Source: Sabellastarte sp. h YS-2021 (taxonomy: Eukaryota; Annelida; Polychaeta; Sabellida; Sabellidae). From it: a DNA stretch of 64,000 bases. Below, in pieces: positions 45,557-57,586 of the stretch (positions are counted from its first letter, which is position 1; each line of letters begins with the position of its first letter). The stretch covers positions 90,829,207-90,893,206 of the forward strand of contig OZ024935.1 of assembly GCA_964017235.1 (NCBI GenBank). Direction: 5' to 3'. The translations under genes were made by a program, and so were the position numbers. Under the pieces are notes generated by a model, which saw only the letters and a program-made list of their open reading frames with translations, was not told where the DNA came from and made no database searches.

Positions 45557-46051
45557 TTAACCCTTTCACTACCATATATGATGACTAGCCGTGAGTCAAC
45601 ATCAATGTGTATTACAAGGTACCATGTCTGTCGACCAAGGGTCGACGGAAATAATATTGATTTCTTCTTTTCCTTAAGTGTATTGCTATGCGTTTTCTTT
45701 GGTGTATCAGTATTAGAACGATTGTTTAAGTAATATTTTATATGGAAGTTATGCTATGTTTTAAATAATTTTACCATTTTCACCTATTTTAACTGGTTTC
45801 TGCAGATATTGCCGTCTTTATCGCATATAGCTGCATATTGTTTACCCGTGGTTATATTTATTTGGGGAATTCCCTGGAGTTTCTTCAATCGACATTTCAT
45901 CAATTCCTAATGAAATATGCCGAAAAATACCGCAAATGAAGTGTATAAGGTAGTGAGTTAATAATTTACTTTACAGGAGTTTCTGACGTGATATGACGTC
46001 ATATGGCTACAGTCCAGCAGAATAATGTTCCTTCAGTAGCGAAAGGGTTAA
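45557..46051. mobile_element. piggyBac-type MITE
   Basis: Flanked by TTAA at 45557-45560 and 46048-46051. The terminal inverted repeats CCCTTTCACTAC (45561-45572) and GTAGCGAAAGGG (46036-46047) match at 11 of 12 positions. TTAA target duplication plus CCC-initiated ends are the signature of piggyBac elements. The 487-bp interior has no transposase and must have been mobilised in trans. Confidence 0.85.
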
Positions 46052-48199
46052 TGTTGTGTTACAAACACCCACATGTTACACCACATTGGGAAACATGCTG
46101 AAAATATGTCGACTTTTAAGGGTTTTTGTCCACTTTTGAATAATCCAGAGCCCAAATTCTGTCCTGGTTTTATTTCTATCTTCTGTGATATTGATGTGTT
46201 TGATTGTAATTTAACAGAAATGTTTACAAAAAGGGAAGAAATAACATCGATTCACAGAACAAAAACTTTTAAAAAGTCAAGGTAAATGAAAAGAAGCCAA
46301 AACAAAAAGACATAAACGAGGCCATATCAAATCCTAAGTGAATGGTTTTGGTACTTGCGTACAAAAAAATGATTAAAAAGATAAAATCGCCACAAAAATC
46401 CAAATAATTTATGACCCTTGTGACAATAAAATATCAGAAAACAAATGTACTGAAAAAGAGTCTTAACATTAGTGATTTGTTGAGCTTGTAAAGAGTGCTA
46501 TGATTGGCTAGTGCAATGGGTTGTTATTGACAACTGTCCGTCATATTGCTGTATACCCCTCCCCAAGTGTGCCAGCAATATTTGAGACTTGGGACAAGCT
46601 TGGTTTATGCAGCATGGGAAAATAATAACCCTGTAACTGTGTTTATATGCGTGTGGGGGTTTGACAACTCCCCTTTATTATTATTCCACAAAGAGTTGCA
46701 AGTAATTGAGACTATGTTAGCTTTATCACATTAAAAAGGGGGTCTGTAATAAGCTTGCTTGAATAAATCTAAACGTGTAGACTTTGAGTAAATATCCCAA
46801 GCTGGACGAGTGGAATATTAAATGGTCTGATTTTGTTGTGATTATAATTATTATTGAACATTCTACAAGTTTTTGCCACCTGACAGACTATTTTTAAAAA
46901 CTATAGAGACATAATATATAAAGAACTGAATTCTTGTTAGTGTGAAGATCAGATGTATGGGAATTATATGTTAGGAGAAGAATATATTCCAATCTCATTT
47001 GAAGGGTGGAAAAGCATTGAGGCTTTCTCTGGTAGAGTTAAATGCTTGCCGAGTTCCTTGTAGAATTATTAACTGTGCAGCATTTATTTCCAGGCAGGAG
47101 AAATCTGTTGTTGCTTTAAGTGTTGTTGTTTTGAGGAATCACTAGTTCATTCTGCTTGCTGTTGCTGGATGTTGAAGTTCCACCGAGTGATCTGAGTATA
47201 AACATCATACATAGTGGGCTAATTGTATCCCGCATAAAAAAACAAGAGGAAAACACAGGATTTAATGTGTATGCCATATTGATTTGCTCAGTGCTGGTTA
47301 CAAATACTTGGTGGGAAAAATAAGAAGCAACCCACACATGAAAATGGGCAAGTAGATTGGTGATTGATCTAATAAAAAAACTGATACTAAAGTGCTAGAA
47401 GGAACTAAAAATAAAGTTTAAGTGCATCAGAGAAAAACAAACAGTTCTTAGTAAAGTATCAAAGTTTGGGATTGTTTTTACTGTAAGAGATAAGTTTTGT
47501 TTGTCTTGTTGATTATAAATATATCTGAAGGTAAAAATGCTGATGCAGATTGCGTATACAACATAGTTTACACGATAAATAGACATAAAAATATAATTCT
47601 TTGAAGTGTCAAGTAGTTAACTCGGTAAGACCGACAAAAAGGGGAACAACAAAAGAAAAATATTGAACTTTTAGTGTACACCAAAGACCGAGATTTCAGA
47701 TAAGGTTAAAGAAGACACCTGTGCAATTTAAAAGTGAAGGACTTTAAATGGATGAATCACATTCTTTGGAGAGATTTAATTGATGTGTGCTAAATACTAA
47801 GCAAAATTTCTATCCAGTTTGAAAAGCTGAGAATTTTGACAATAACAGTGATTGTTTTAACTATATATATAAATGTAATATTTTATTATTAGATATTGAT
47901 ATATTGGATTTTTTTGAAAAGAACAGTACTTTGGAAAACGGTAGTAATTGAATGTATAAATATATTAAATAAATTGTGTGACAGTAAAGTAGGGATATAA
48001 AATAATTATTTCACAATTTATATGATATAATATGGACATTTATTTGTCCAGTATTTGAGGAAAAACTGAGAGTCAAAGAACACAAGGAAAGCCGTGACTT
48101 TTTGCAAGCAATATAAACAAACATAAAATCTCTTATTGGGTCACGTGAGGCCATGTTATGAATAGTGAGTCGTCTCTATCTGTTCAAGTGGTGGGCAAC
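46052..48199. other. No gene seen
   Basis: AT-rich. The last 70 bp before 48200 are less AT-rich and contain GGGTCACGTGAGG (E-box CACGTG near 48140), which could be promoter sequence for the candidate exon that follows. Confidence 0.4.
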
Positions 48200-48257
48200 A
48201 TGTCTGACAAGTACGATAACCACGGTGGTCAGAGAGAGGAGCATCATGTGATAGGAG
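48200..48257 (+). CDS. Candidate first coding exon (1b), unconfirmed
   Basis: The ATG is preceded by GGCAAC, followed by 19 codons (MSDKYDNHGGQREEHHVIG), and ends at GGAG|GTGAGT, a consensus donor, in phase 1. The composition is polar and protein-like, and stands out from the AT-rich flanks. The upstream CACGTG box and the immediate downstream X-box-like site fit a promoter-proximal exon. It shares its end phase with candidate 1a, so both could be alternative starts of one gene. The protein is not recognised. Confidence 0.38.
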
Positions 48258-48269
48258 GTGAGTGATGTG

Positions 48270-48283
48270 GTTACCATAGAAAC
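48270..48283 (+). promoter_or_regulatory. X-box-like RFX site
   Basis: GTTACCATAGAAAC fits GTNRCC-N2-RGYAAC except for one base in the right half. It is placed 12 bp after the donor of the candidate exon. A chance match is quite possible. Confidence 0.25.
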
Positions 48284-49024
48284 AATGGTTGCTGTAGGCT
48301 AGTGACAATATAAACACATTTTGTAATTTTTGTAAAATATTCCTGGGGGATCTATGCATTTATTTCAAAAGTGGGATGCTTGTAGCAAAAGAAAATGGTA
48401 GTATAAGAATTTTCAAGTGAGCTGAACAATTACAATAAAATGTTCAATTAATTGTCTCTCTTTCTAGGATTTTTTATAATTTTTGGTACATCTCATGATG
48501 ATAAGTACTGATAATGTTTATTTGTGAGAATATTTGTTAATTAGAATGTAGCTGTGTGGTTTTTTTTTCTGTGGATAAAGACACTGAAAAGCTTCATTGC
48601 TCATGATTTTAATGATGAAAAGCCTTTTTACATTTTCCGTCCATTATCCACTATTGTATCCATGGTGAGGCTGTTTACCTCTCTCTGTATGACACCTGAG
48701 TACCTGGTATTGAGTAATGCTTTAGTTTGTAGTAAAATCATTTGTATTCATATTTTGATGAATTACCTGCAGAGTAATGCACAGTAATGTATAGTAATTG
48801 TGGTTATAATGTGACATTTACCACCAAACTGCAAACTGTATTGCACTGTATAAATTGAAACGTGCATAAAGACCACTCTTGGGATATAGAAAAATTGCTT
48901 TTACAAGAGGTTTTCTTTTATGTAGAAGAAAAACTAAGGGAAATACTTTCTTCTTGGGAATGAAGACACAGTCTTTATACAGAGGTGGCCTGATACACAA
49001 GTTAAATATGTTTATACTCAGTGC

Positions 49025-49325
49025 ACTATCTCCTCACGCAGCAGGACACAAAGTGCTATTTGACTTATTGTGACTTCAAAACTACAGTCCCAACTCTCAA
49101 GTGACTGTGATATTCCCCTAACTGAAAGACAGAGGGTCAGGGATGACTAATGATCAACATCCCTGAGGTTCTTTAGCCTACCACTGGGGATAGGAGCCAA
49201 GGACAGATATTGCTGCCATTTTAAGTGGTTATCCAAGCCATGATGAATGTTTTGTATGTTGGATCAAACCCATGCCCTCTGTTCTCGCAGACGAGTGTGT
49301 TATTCACTTTGCCACAGTCGCGGGT
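49025..49325 (-). mobile_element. tRNA-derived SINE, family 2 (minus)
   Basis: The complement of the 28769 copy: CATCCCTGAGGTTCTTTAGC, CCACTGGGGATAGG, CTAACTGAAAGACAGAG. The decayed tRNA head at the right ends in GACGAGTGTGTTATTC and GCCACAGTCGCGG. Confidence 0.75.
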
Positions 49326-50539
49326 GGAAGTAGGCAGTCTCCTTGAAATGTTTGTACCCACAAACAAATTCAATGGTAGTCAGAGTTTTGCATCACCATG
49401 TCAGTGAAGGTTGTTGTTCTAAATTGTCAATGTTTCTAAAATTCTGCATAAAATGCAACCAGTAATGGATTATTGCTAATGTTCTAGTGGAATCTCTTGC
49501 CTTACAGAATTGAGTAAAGTCAGTAAGATATTTAGGAGGTCACAATTCTAGGAAATCGAGAAATGCCTTGAATGTAAGAACTGCAAGAAAGTTCCTTAAT
49601 GTGCACATTCAAATGTTCATGTTAAATCTTAATATTGTACCTAATCCAATCTAATTTAGACCAATCTATTGGTTTGCTGGCACAATATCTTTCATGTAAT
49701 GATGTATTATGTTTTAAATCTGTTGGCAAACCAAGTCTACAACATCTTCACTATATATTTTATGATGAAATTGGATCTCTTTAGAACAAAACTATATCAG
49801 CGTTGAATTACCCACAGTGAAGCTTTGTTTGTGGTATTTTATTTAAATCTTTCTGGCGCAAATAACTAGTAAATACTAGTATCTTTACAATACTTAGTCT
49901 AGAAGTTGAGCAAATTCTGATCATTATGAACCAGATTTTACCTGCCAAGTCTCAATGGGTTAAAAGGTCTACACTGGGGGATTACTGACGTAATATCACT
50001 TGCCTTGTTTTCCAAATACTCACTGCTTTATAGGATCACCCACAGTTTTCACTGGAAAGCATAAATCTTACTAAAACATATGTTAACTGTTAAGAATCTT
50101 ATGAAATGGTAAAAAAGTGGTATTATTAATTGTAAAAATGGTCTGTGTGGATAAAGCGAAAACTATTTGTCAAGATATTTAGCTATTAAAATATAGAAAA
50201 GTATACCTTTACCTTTATATATTTTTTTCCAAAGTATTACTTGCAATTATATTTACTTTAAAATGTCAGAATGTGTTATATATGGGACATAACCTGTGGT
50301 GTGTGGTCCTTTGTAGTTTAAGGTTACAAGATCCATCTTCTGATTTTTTTTAGCAAGATCCAACCAGTAATATTTGTATAATCAGGCTAACAAACAAACA
50401 AACAGACAGTTGGATAAGCAGACAAACAGACAGAGAAACACAAAAAAGGTCATGAAAATAATAACTCTTTTGCATCTGCATTAACTGCATATTATTTCTC
50501 AATTATTAACTAATACCTTCTTTCAATAATTCAATACCT
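49326..50539. other. No gene seen
   Basis: AT-rich. A simple CAAACAGA-type run lies at 50388-50440. Confidence 0.4.
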
Positions 50540-50695
50540 CCACCATTACCCCTGCATCTTCTTTGCTAGGACCTCAGGCTTAATGTCAATAAAACCACAA
50601 CTATTCAAATTGTGTAATGTTTAGCTGCGACTTAGAGTCTGTCAATTGGTAGAGATTAAGGGCTATTAAAGTCTACATTAGATTAGGTTATAACC
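50540..50695 (+). mobile_element. Short LINE 3' end (CR1/L2-related), copy 1
   Basis: The end block CTTAGAGTCTGTCAATTGGT...GAGATTAAG matches the LINE 3' UTR at 28083-28112 (CTTAGAATCCGTTGATACGG...AGATTAAGC). It ends in an ATTAG-type tail. The upstream part pairs with 56180-56270. It is probably a severely 5' truncated relative of the LINE, or a SINE that borrowed its tail. Confidence 0.55.
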
Positions 50696-53589
50696 AGGAA
50701 ATAATTTCAATGGAAATACTCCAGTGTTTCAGTATTTACCAGTTTGGACTTACATTTCCTCTTGTGAAATTAGGAGTCAACATGTGTTGATAGCAAATTT
50801 TGTAGGTGTGGCAAAATTTCATAGTGTCTGCTCAATAATTTACACACAAGTCATACCTTTAGGCAGAGTAACAGCAGTGGACAATGTTCCATCTATGGCC
50901 ATTACGTTATTAGCATTTCTCCTGCTAATGGGTAACCAACGGCAACTCATTGAATAGCTGCAAAAACCGAGGCCAGAGAAATTGATAGCAGTAATTACTT
51001 ACAATTATATGCTGTTACATGGTTTTAGTCTTTTCTCCCAATAGGGAACAACAGTCTCATGTTGACTGCTGCCTACCTTGTATACTATACATTCTAGTAT
51101 TACGTTTTTGTCCACAATTCTGATTGGTTGTGTGGCCAAAATAGCTGGATTCCCAAAATTGTGCACGACTGTTGACTACAACCATGGTTTGAATATAATG
51201 TTGTGTAGTCCGGGCTGTTAGTGACTTGATCATGCAGATTTGTTTGCAAGCATGAAATTTGGCACAGATGTAGATTAGCATAGAGTGATTGCATTTTTTG
51301 AGGGTGCCAAAGGCAATGGTCATTTGTAATGGCACACCGGTCAGTTCAATATTGCCAAATTCCTTGCTTGTGGACCAATCTGTGCGATTCAACCCTTTTA
51401 ATGCCCCAACAGCCCAGACTATTTTAAATCCTTTTATTTCCCTTAGTGGAATCTCTTCCAACAGAATTCTGTTCAATTGGAATTACCTTTTAAGTAGAAA
51501 ATTTGTAGTAAATCCTCAGAGAGCCTTTTCATTGATTTTTTAAAAAATTTTTGTACTTGGCTTCCCAACATAGTAGGTTGGTCCGTTATCTAATTCCTGG
51601 TTATCCAGACCAAGTTTAAAGCAATGACAGCAAAGTAGTTAAATTGTGTGAGAGTTATTGTTGCTACTGGGCATAGTTTTAGCAGTTTACGACAAGTGTC
51701 TGTTTTCTAGTGATTTCCTGTTATTGCCTTCACAGCTGAGATATCTGTTCCCTGCTAATTAAGTCCAGGATTCTAAGAGACTGGGGGATTTCTGAATGCT
51801 GTAATACTACTAAATATCCCCGCCTTTTTTATTTAGCTGAGTGTATTTGCTCTTGAACTAACACCATTAATCACTCAGTAACCTGGGACTAAGTTCACAG
51901 ATGCTGTAGATGCTTCATATATATTCAGCTGTAAAGAATTTTCTTTATTGGACATTAACTTTGTAAAAAAAATAAAGAATCAAAGCAGTTTGGCCTCTTA
52001 GTGGAATCTGATAAGGTATAAGTATGATTTTTAGCCAGAAGAAAACTTCACTAATACTTCATTACTAAAAATTCACTAAAATTAACCTTCACTAATGGCT
52101 AGTTTCAATTTTGAGAGATTAATACAGATTTAAAATATCACTAGGTATTAATTTTCACTATCATTAGCTCATTAGCTAGAATAGCTAAAACTAATGCCTT
52201 GTGAAAATTTCAACTTATGCAATGTTTGCTTCTGGTGAGAAATTTGACAACCGCCACTTTGCTTGTGAACATACATAATGGAAGGAAGAGTTAAAATATT
52301 AGAAACATACAAAAAATTGAAGAAATGTTAAGCTTTTATCCTCAATTTTCATGCATTTGCAGACTTTATACTGTACTAATAATAATAGTCATTACGTTAA
52401 GTAGAACTGCCATGTTTGGTTATGACACTGAAACCTCAATCTCACTTGTCAGCTCATATAATTGAAGGGAAAACTAATGAAATATTGGGAACAAATCAGA
52501 AATTTGAAGAAATTATAAGCTTTGATCTCATATTTTGTGCATTTGGACTTTTATTGCAATGTCGTCTTCAGTCGTTAAGAGGAAACATCCTTGTTTGGGG
52601 TATACTAAACCACAGAGTCCCAGAATTGGTATACTTTTACATTGGCGACGTACAAATTTTTAATACATTACTGTACACAACAGAGGATCCCTGTGGCTTT
52701 TCTGATGAAATTCCATATCTATAAGTATGTTAAGAAATCCCGTCATTACTCTGATTACTTGTTTCAGTGTCACAAATAAGGAAGTAAAGTTATACAAGAA
52801 AATGATGCTTCACATTAGGGTCCTGTCTCAATTATCTGGTTAAAAATATATGTAACTCTGGAGAAAAATTCCTGTCCAATTTAAGCTTTCGTGTGTTATA
52901 CATATACAATTCAAAAAATAGAATGAACAAACAGAAGCTGCTACTAAGATCATCTGTTTATGTTGGTTTTATCTGCTGTAAACCCTTCTATTCACAGCTT
53001 CTATTCATACGTGATTAGTTTTGATAATTTTAAATCTGGCATACAGCGATGGAAAATCTGAATATTCTCGTCATATTTTAGGTTGTGTTATCACAAAGAA
53101 AATATAGCTCTAGACATACATTTATCATCCCTGTGCTCCTAAAGGCCCATGTCTTGTTAAAGACCCATCCCCATATCATGTTATCACCCAGAAGTTTCTA
53201 ATATTTCATTCTGAGGAAAATTAACTCCATCAAAACAGACTGTTAGGTAAAATTTTATTGCTTTAATATAATTCCCTCTATTTTAGTGGTCATTTTACTT
53301 TCATTTCTACAGTAGATTTCTTTTTGTTATGTTTTGCCTCTGGGTGGTGTGTATATACTAGAATTCAGGTAACTATTATAAGTCGGGTTATGATTTTGGT
53401 TTACCATTCATGGTTTCATAGTGGTAACCATCCATTTCCAACTTTTGGAAATATCTAGTTATATCATCCAGAGAGATAGAATACATTAATTAATGGCCTT
53501 GATGTTGAAAATACTGTATTATGTTTGTCTGTTGAATATAAGCCATAAACCTGAAGGACAAAATCTCCTGTGGCAAAGTTCAGAATTAA
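50696..53589. other. No gene seen
   Basis: AT-rich. The 139-codon minus-strand open frame at 51057-51476 has no recognised domain and overlaps open frames on the other strand. Confidence 0.4.
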
Positions 53590-53712
53590 TTGCATTCAAC
53601 TTCTAGGGTCAAATAGGGGCAGGCCCTAGGCATTTCCACTTGTGGGAATTGAACCCACACAGAAGTGACAACCGTTGATTAAATGCTAAAATGGCTATCG
53701 AGACATCGAGAA
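53590..53712 (-). mobile_element. tRNA-like SINE, family 3 (minus), decayed
   Basis: GTGGGAATTGAACCCACACA, AAGTGACAACCG and AATGCTAAAATGGCTATCGA align with the 31150-31325 copy in the same orientation. Confidence 0.45.
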
Positions 53713-53821
53713 CCTAAAATCTCTTATGGATATTAGAAGTTTACCAGTTATACAGCTGCCTTAAGATAATTTAAATGTATGAAGCAGTAGCTTAATTTTT
53801 AATCACAGGCAGTAGCATTAT

Positions 53822-54795
53822 CCTTTCCTATAGGACTCAAATACTATTTGAACCATCCTGATTAATAACACAAGTAAAACCCTAGAGGCTGACGTTCCCC
53901 TAACTGAAAAAATAGAGGCTTTAAAGAGCTGACCATTTCTTTACTGTCTCCTGAAGTTCCTTTGCCTGCCACTGGGGATAGCATGCAATGGCAGAGGACT
54001 GGTATTTTAGGTGATAATCCTATCAACTATTTTATAATCAATCAGTAAGTGGATTGAGCCCAGGGGCCGGATTCACGAAAGGTCTCAAGTCTTAGCCAAA
54101 TCTCAGCTGAGATTTTGCTCAAATCTGAGATTTTTGTCTCAGCTGAGATTCTGCTTAAGTTGAGATTCACGAAAGGAATCTCAGCTGAGACCAAAATCTC
54201 AGCCAAGTTTTGAGTCTGGACCAATCAAAACTGATGTAACATTTTGTTAAGATTAGTGGAAGGTATACACAGTTATACTTTACCACTCTACCATTGTACT
54301 CACATTTTAGAATATGTTCAATCAAGCAAAACATTGTCTTTTTAGTGTAATTTGTACTGACATTCAAAAGAACTGATTATAACAGCAAAACAAGCCACTC
54401 ATGTAAATTTGTAATGTAAATGTTTACTGTTGTTTTTGTACAAACTCTTAATAGATATTCATATTTTGTGTTACAAGTTAAATAATATGTCATACTTCAC
54501 TATTTTCATTTTGTTTTGTGACTTTTTATTACATATACTCTATTTTATGAAAACTTAAGTCACCCCCTAGGCAGTCTTAGATTTGAGACCAAATCTGAGA
54601 AAAATCTTAGCCTGAGATCTTTTGTGAATCCCAGCTGAGCAAATGAGCAAAAGGTCTCAAATCTGAAAAAAAATCTAAGAAAAATCTTAGATTTGAGACC
54701 AAAATCTCAGATTTGAGACTTGAGACCTTTCGTGAATCCGGCCCCATGTCCTCCTTGTTCTTGGGTGAGTGTGTTACCCACTAGGCCCACGAAGT
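53822..54795 (-). mobile_element. tRNA-derived SINE, family 2 (minus), split by a foldback element
   Basis: The body is at 53822-54062 (CCTGCCACTGGGGATAG) and the head at 54746-54795 (GAGTGTGTTACCCACTAGGC). Removing 54063-54745 restores the expected join GAGCCCA/TGTCCTCC next to box B. Confidence 0.8.
54063..54745. mobile_element. 683-bp foldback element with perfect 30-bp ends
   Basis: The terminal inverted repeats at 54063-54092 and 54716-54745 are identical over 30 bp (GGGGCCGGATTCACGAAAGG followed by TCTCAAGTCT). The flanking arms are built from many AATCTGAGA / CTCAGCTGAGAT repeats, so each arm extends as imperfect inverted repeats for 100 bp or more. It inserted in SINE family 2 without a visible target duplication beyond at most one A. 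No coding capacity is seen. The superfamily is unknown. Confidence 0.85.
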
Positions 54796-56179
54796 GAAGT
54801 AAAAGCTGAAAGGCTGTAGACTGGCAACTGGTTGAGCTCGTGGTTGATTGTTCTGGTTATAAAAACCAACAGCCATTTATATGTTTTTTCATCATAAAAA
54901 TCATTAGTCTAACTATCCCCTGGTTGTTTAACTTGTTTTCCATGGTGCTTGAGCCCTTTCTGTTCCTTGATACCGATATTGGTTGAATGATTGGGTGATG
55001 TTGTTGTGCCTTAAGACCTTGTGTAAAGGGGAGATAAAACAGTATAAAAATTCAGATTGAATCAGAATTGAATATATTACCCTCCTGTTAGAATTGCCTT
55101 TGGATTTAATTTTTAAAAACTGATTGTTGGTTTCCAAAAATATCGAATAAAATGTTTTACTAGCCAGTTTTGGAACCTTTGTGTCATTTGGCCCAAGTTT
55201 CTGGGTTCAAGTCATGTCAAGAGTGTGTACAGTACAATCTGTAAGTAGAAGTCCCTTTTATATCAGGTGCTTAGTGGTCCTTCTCCGTTGATATTAGCTC
55301 TGTTATCTGGAATGCATGTTGAATGAGAGTTATTTTGCTGTCATTTTCAGCTTTGGAGCTTTCAGGTATCGTTGTAAATGAAAAATCGGTTTATCTGGTT
55401 CAGACTAGTTGTTGGCTAAATAATAATCAACAGTCGATTTTTAAACTTTTCAAAAGCAGTTGTTGCTTTTAGCATTAAATATAAATTTCTGTGTAATATT
55501 TCTTTCAAACTTTTAACAAAATACTATGGGTATTTGAGAGTGATTGTTTTTTTAAATGAATTCTTTATGCTTTATGAGAAGATTACACCTTAGATAGCGT
55601 TCTTTTTATGTGGATTTTGCATTATTTGCGCTGTTATTTTCAATGGTCCTCAGAGTTGTTAAAAAAGAGACTGGATGTAAATAACACATCACAGCACCAG
55701 AATAAGGATAAAAGCAATCTAGCATATGAGTGACACATCAAAAGAGTCTTTTGAAATGTTCTTCTGATCAGAGTCATTGTGACAAAAATCTGTCTTTTGA
55801 AGAAAACCTGTTGGAGGTATCAGAGAAATATCAAAGACATTAATCTCTTAGAAGATAAAGTCCTTATCCATAAATAGGTTTTGGAAAATTGAGTATTAAT
55901 GTTCTTAAACATACTTTTGTTGTGGTAATTTTTAATGTTAAAGCGAATCATACATAGTGCCTTTTTAATGACAGTAGTGACCTCATTTCTGTCTCAGCAC
56001 TAATCCTAACCATGTCATTTGCAACTAATAATTAGATCAGACTATTTCATGCTGAATTTAATGAACTTAACATAAGAATGTGAAGTATTTAACTCATCCG
56101 GGCTCATATCTGGTTCATTGCACTTTGTGTCTTTGTGAAAAAGCAAAACTTACTTGTTTGCAAAAGCCTATACACCATA
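54796..56179. other. No gene seen
   Basis: AT-rich non-coding sequence without recognised repeats. Confidence 0.4.
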
Positions 56180-56335
56180 GCCTCCCCTGTCAGCCCTGTC
56201 TCTTCTTTGGTATGACCTGGTTATGTCACTGGATTAATGCTAATTACCTTGTTTTATGTTCAGTTGCGCCTTAGAGTCTGTCAGTTGATGGAGATTAAGC
56301 ACTACAAAAGTCCACGTTTGATTAGATTAGATAGT
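56180..56335 (+). mobile_element. Short LINE 3' end (CR1/L2-related), copy 2
   Basis: GCGCCTTAGAGTCTGTCAGT then GATGGAGATTAAGCAC closely matches the LINE 3' UTR at 28081-28114. It ends in a GATTAGATTAGAT tail. Its upstream part matches 50540-50630. Confidence 0.6.
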
Positions 56336-57180
56336 GATATTCTTTCGGAGCAATAAGTCAGGATTCACATTTGGGTAGGATGTGTTTGACACAGAATAGG
56401 TAGCATTTTGCAGACATAACTTTCTCAAAATGTTTGAAAACCCCTGTCACATTAGCTCCCATGGTCTAAACTAAATGTACACGGTGGAAGGGTGAAGCGG
56501 GGCAGTGGAATGGCTATGACAGATCAGCTCATTTTGTAATGTGCACTACCCACATTACGAGGTCCATTTATGGAACAATAATGACAAGGACATTAAGTAA
56601 AATTCAAGTGTATGTTGATACGGCTGCACGGAACAGTGTGAACGGACCATCAGATGATGTATGGTTACTTTACATCACAGTCCCAGTAACAATACTACTG
56701 CTGGAGTTGCTTCCAAGTCACCTTTACAGGAAAACATGGTACAAAATATTCAGTTCTGAAAGAAAGATATAGGAGACTGCCTTTATCGTTGAGTTTCACA
56801 TGCAAAAGCAGAATTTAATATATCCCAATATGCATAGGACAGTATGTCTAATTACTGCTCGGAGCAAAAAACATAACGTGTGGCAGCTGCATTTTTCTAC
56901 ACCAGGGACAAAGTTAGGATACATCAGGAAATTCCTTTTGAAGTTTCTCTCTATTAGCTTGCAAATGTGCTCCACCTTTTTACATGACAATGTGGCCGAA
57001 AGTCTTTTGAAGTACTTATCCTTTATCACTGTCAGCAAAAAATATTATAGAAACTAGTCCAAGTCACGGAAAGCACATATCTTTATGTCTTGGGAATATG
57101 ATTGAAAAGCTGACACCCATCTTCTGATTAGCCAATTAATTCAAAGGATCCAGTCAGTGGGTGGTTAACAATTTTGGTGT
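56336..57180. other. No gene seen
   Basis: The overlapping open frames on both strands at 56796-57057 have no recognised domain. Confidence 0.4.
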
Positions 57181-57445
57181 GTAAAGCCAAAGTTGAGAGG
57201 TCAAAGAACATTTAAAAACAGTCATTCCTCAGTCAAATATCATGCTAAAGGGAACATCTTACCAATTATATGGCAAGTGCCAGATAAAAAATACACATAT
57301 CAAACTGCAACACTTTCTGATTATAAGGATTTGGAGAATATTTCACTGTTAGGCTGATGATAAGCAATACCTCAGCAGCCAGACTCAAGAGTGAAATTTA
57401 ATAAGATTTTTGTCCCAAGACAAAAACTTTCCCCTTTAACCACCT
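57181..57445 (+). repeat. Dispersed repeat, unclassified (copy 3 of 3)
   Basis: Aligns with 10045-10385 from GAGGTCAAAGA to AAAACTTTCCCCTTTA. Confidence 0.65.
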
Positions 57446-57460
57446 TGGTCTCTATTGTTG

Positions 57461-57586
57461 TAGAAATAATCCATGAGTGATCATGGTTTTACACGGCATT
57501 TAACCATGGCACTTTCGGTAATAATTATCCGGAAGTGCCATGGTTAAATGCCGTGTAAAACCATGAGCACGAATGGATTATTTCTA
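57461..57586. repeat. Near-perfect 126-bp palindrome
   Basis: The inner arms (57481-57518 and 57529-57566) match at all but one of 38 positions around a 10-nt AT loop. The outer arms (57461-57476 and 57571-57586) extend the pairing with one small mismatched step. Transcribed, it would form a hairpin of about 55 bp. The arms hardly differ, which suggests a recent origin or ongoing correction. It may be a very short MITE; no target duplication is visible. Confidence 0.85.

Noticed and set aside
51057..51476. 139-codon minus-strand ORF
   Set aside because: Overlaps open frames on the other strand and shows no protein family features.
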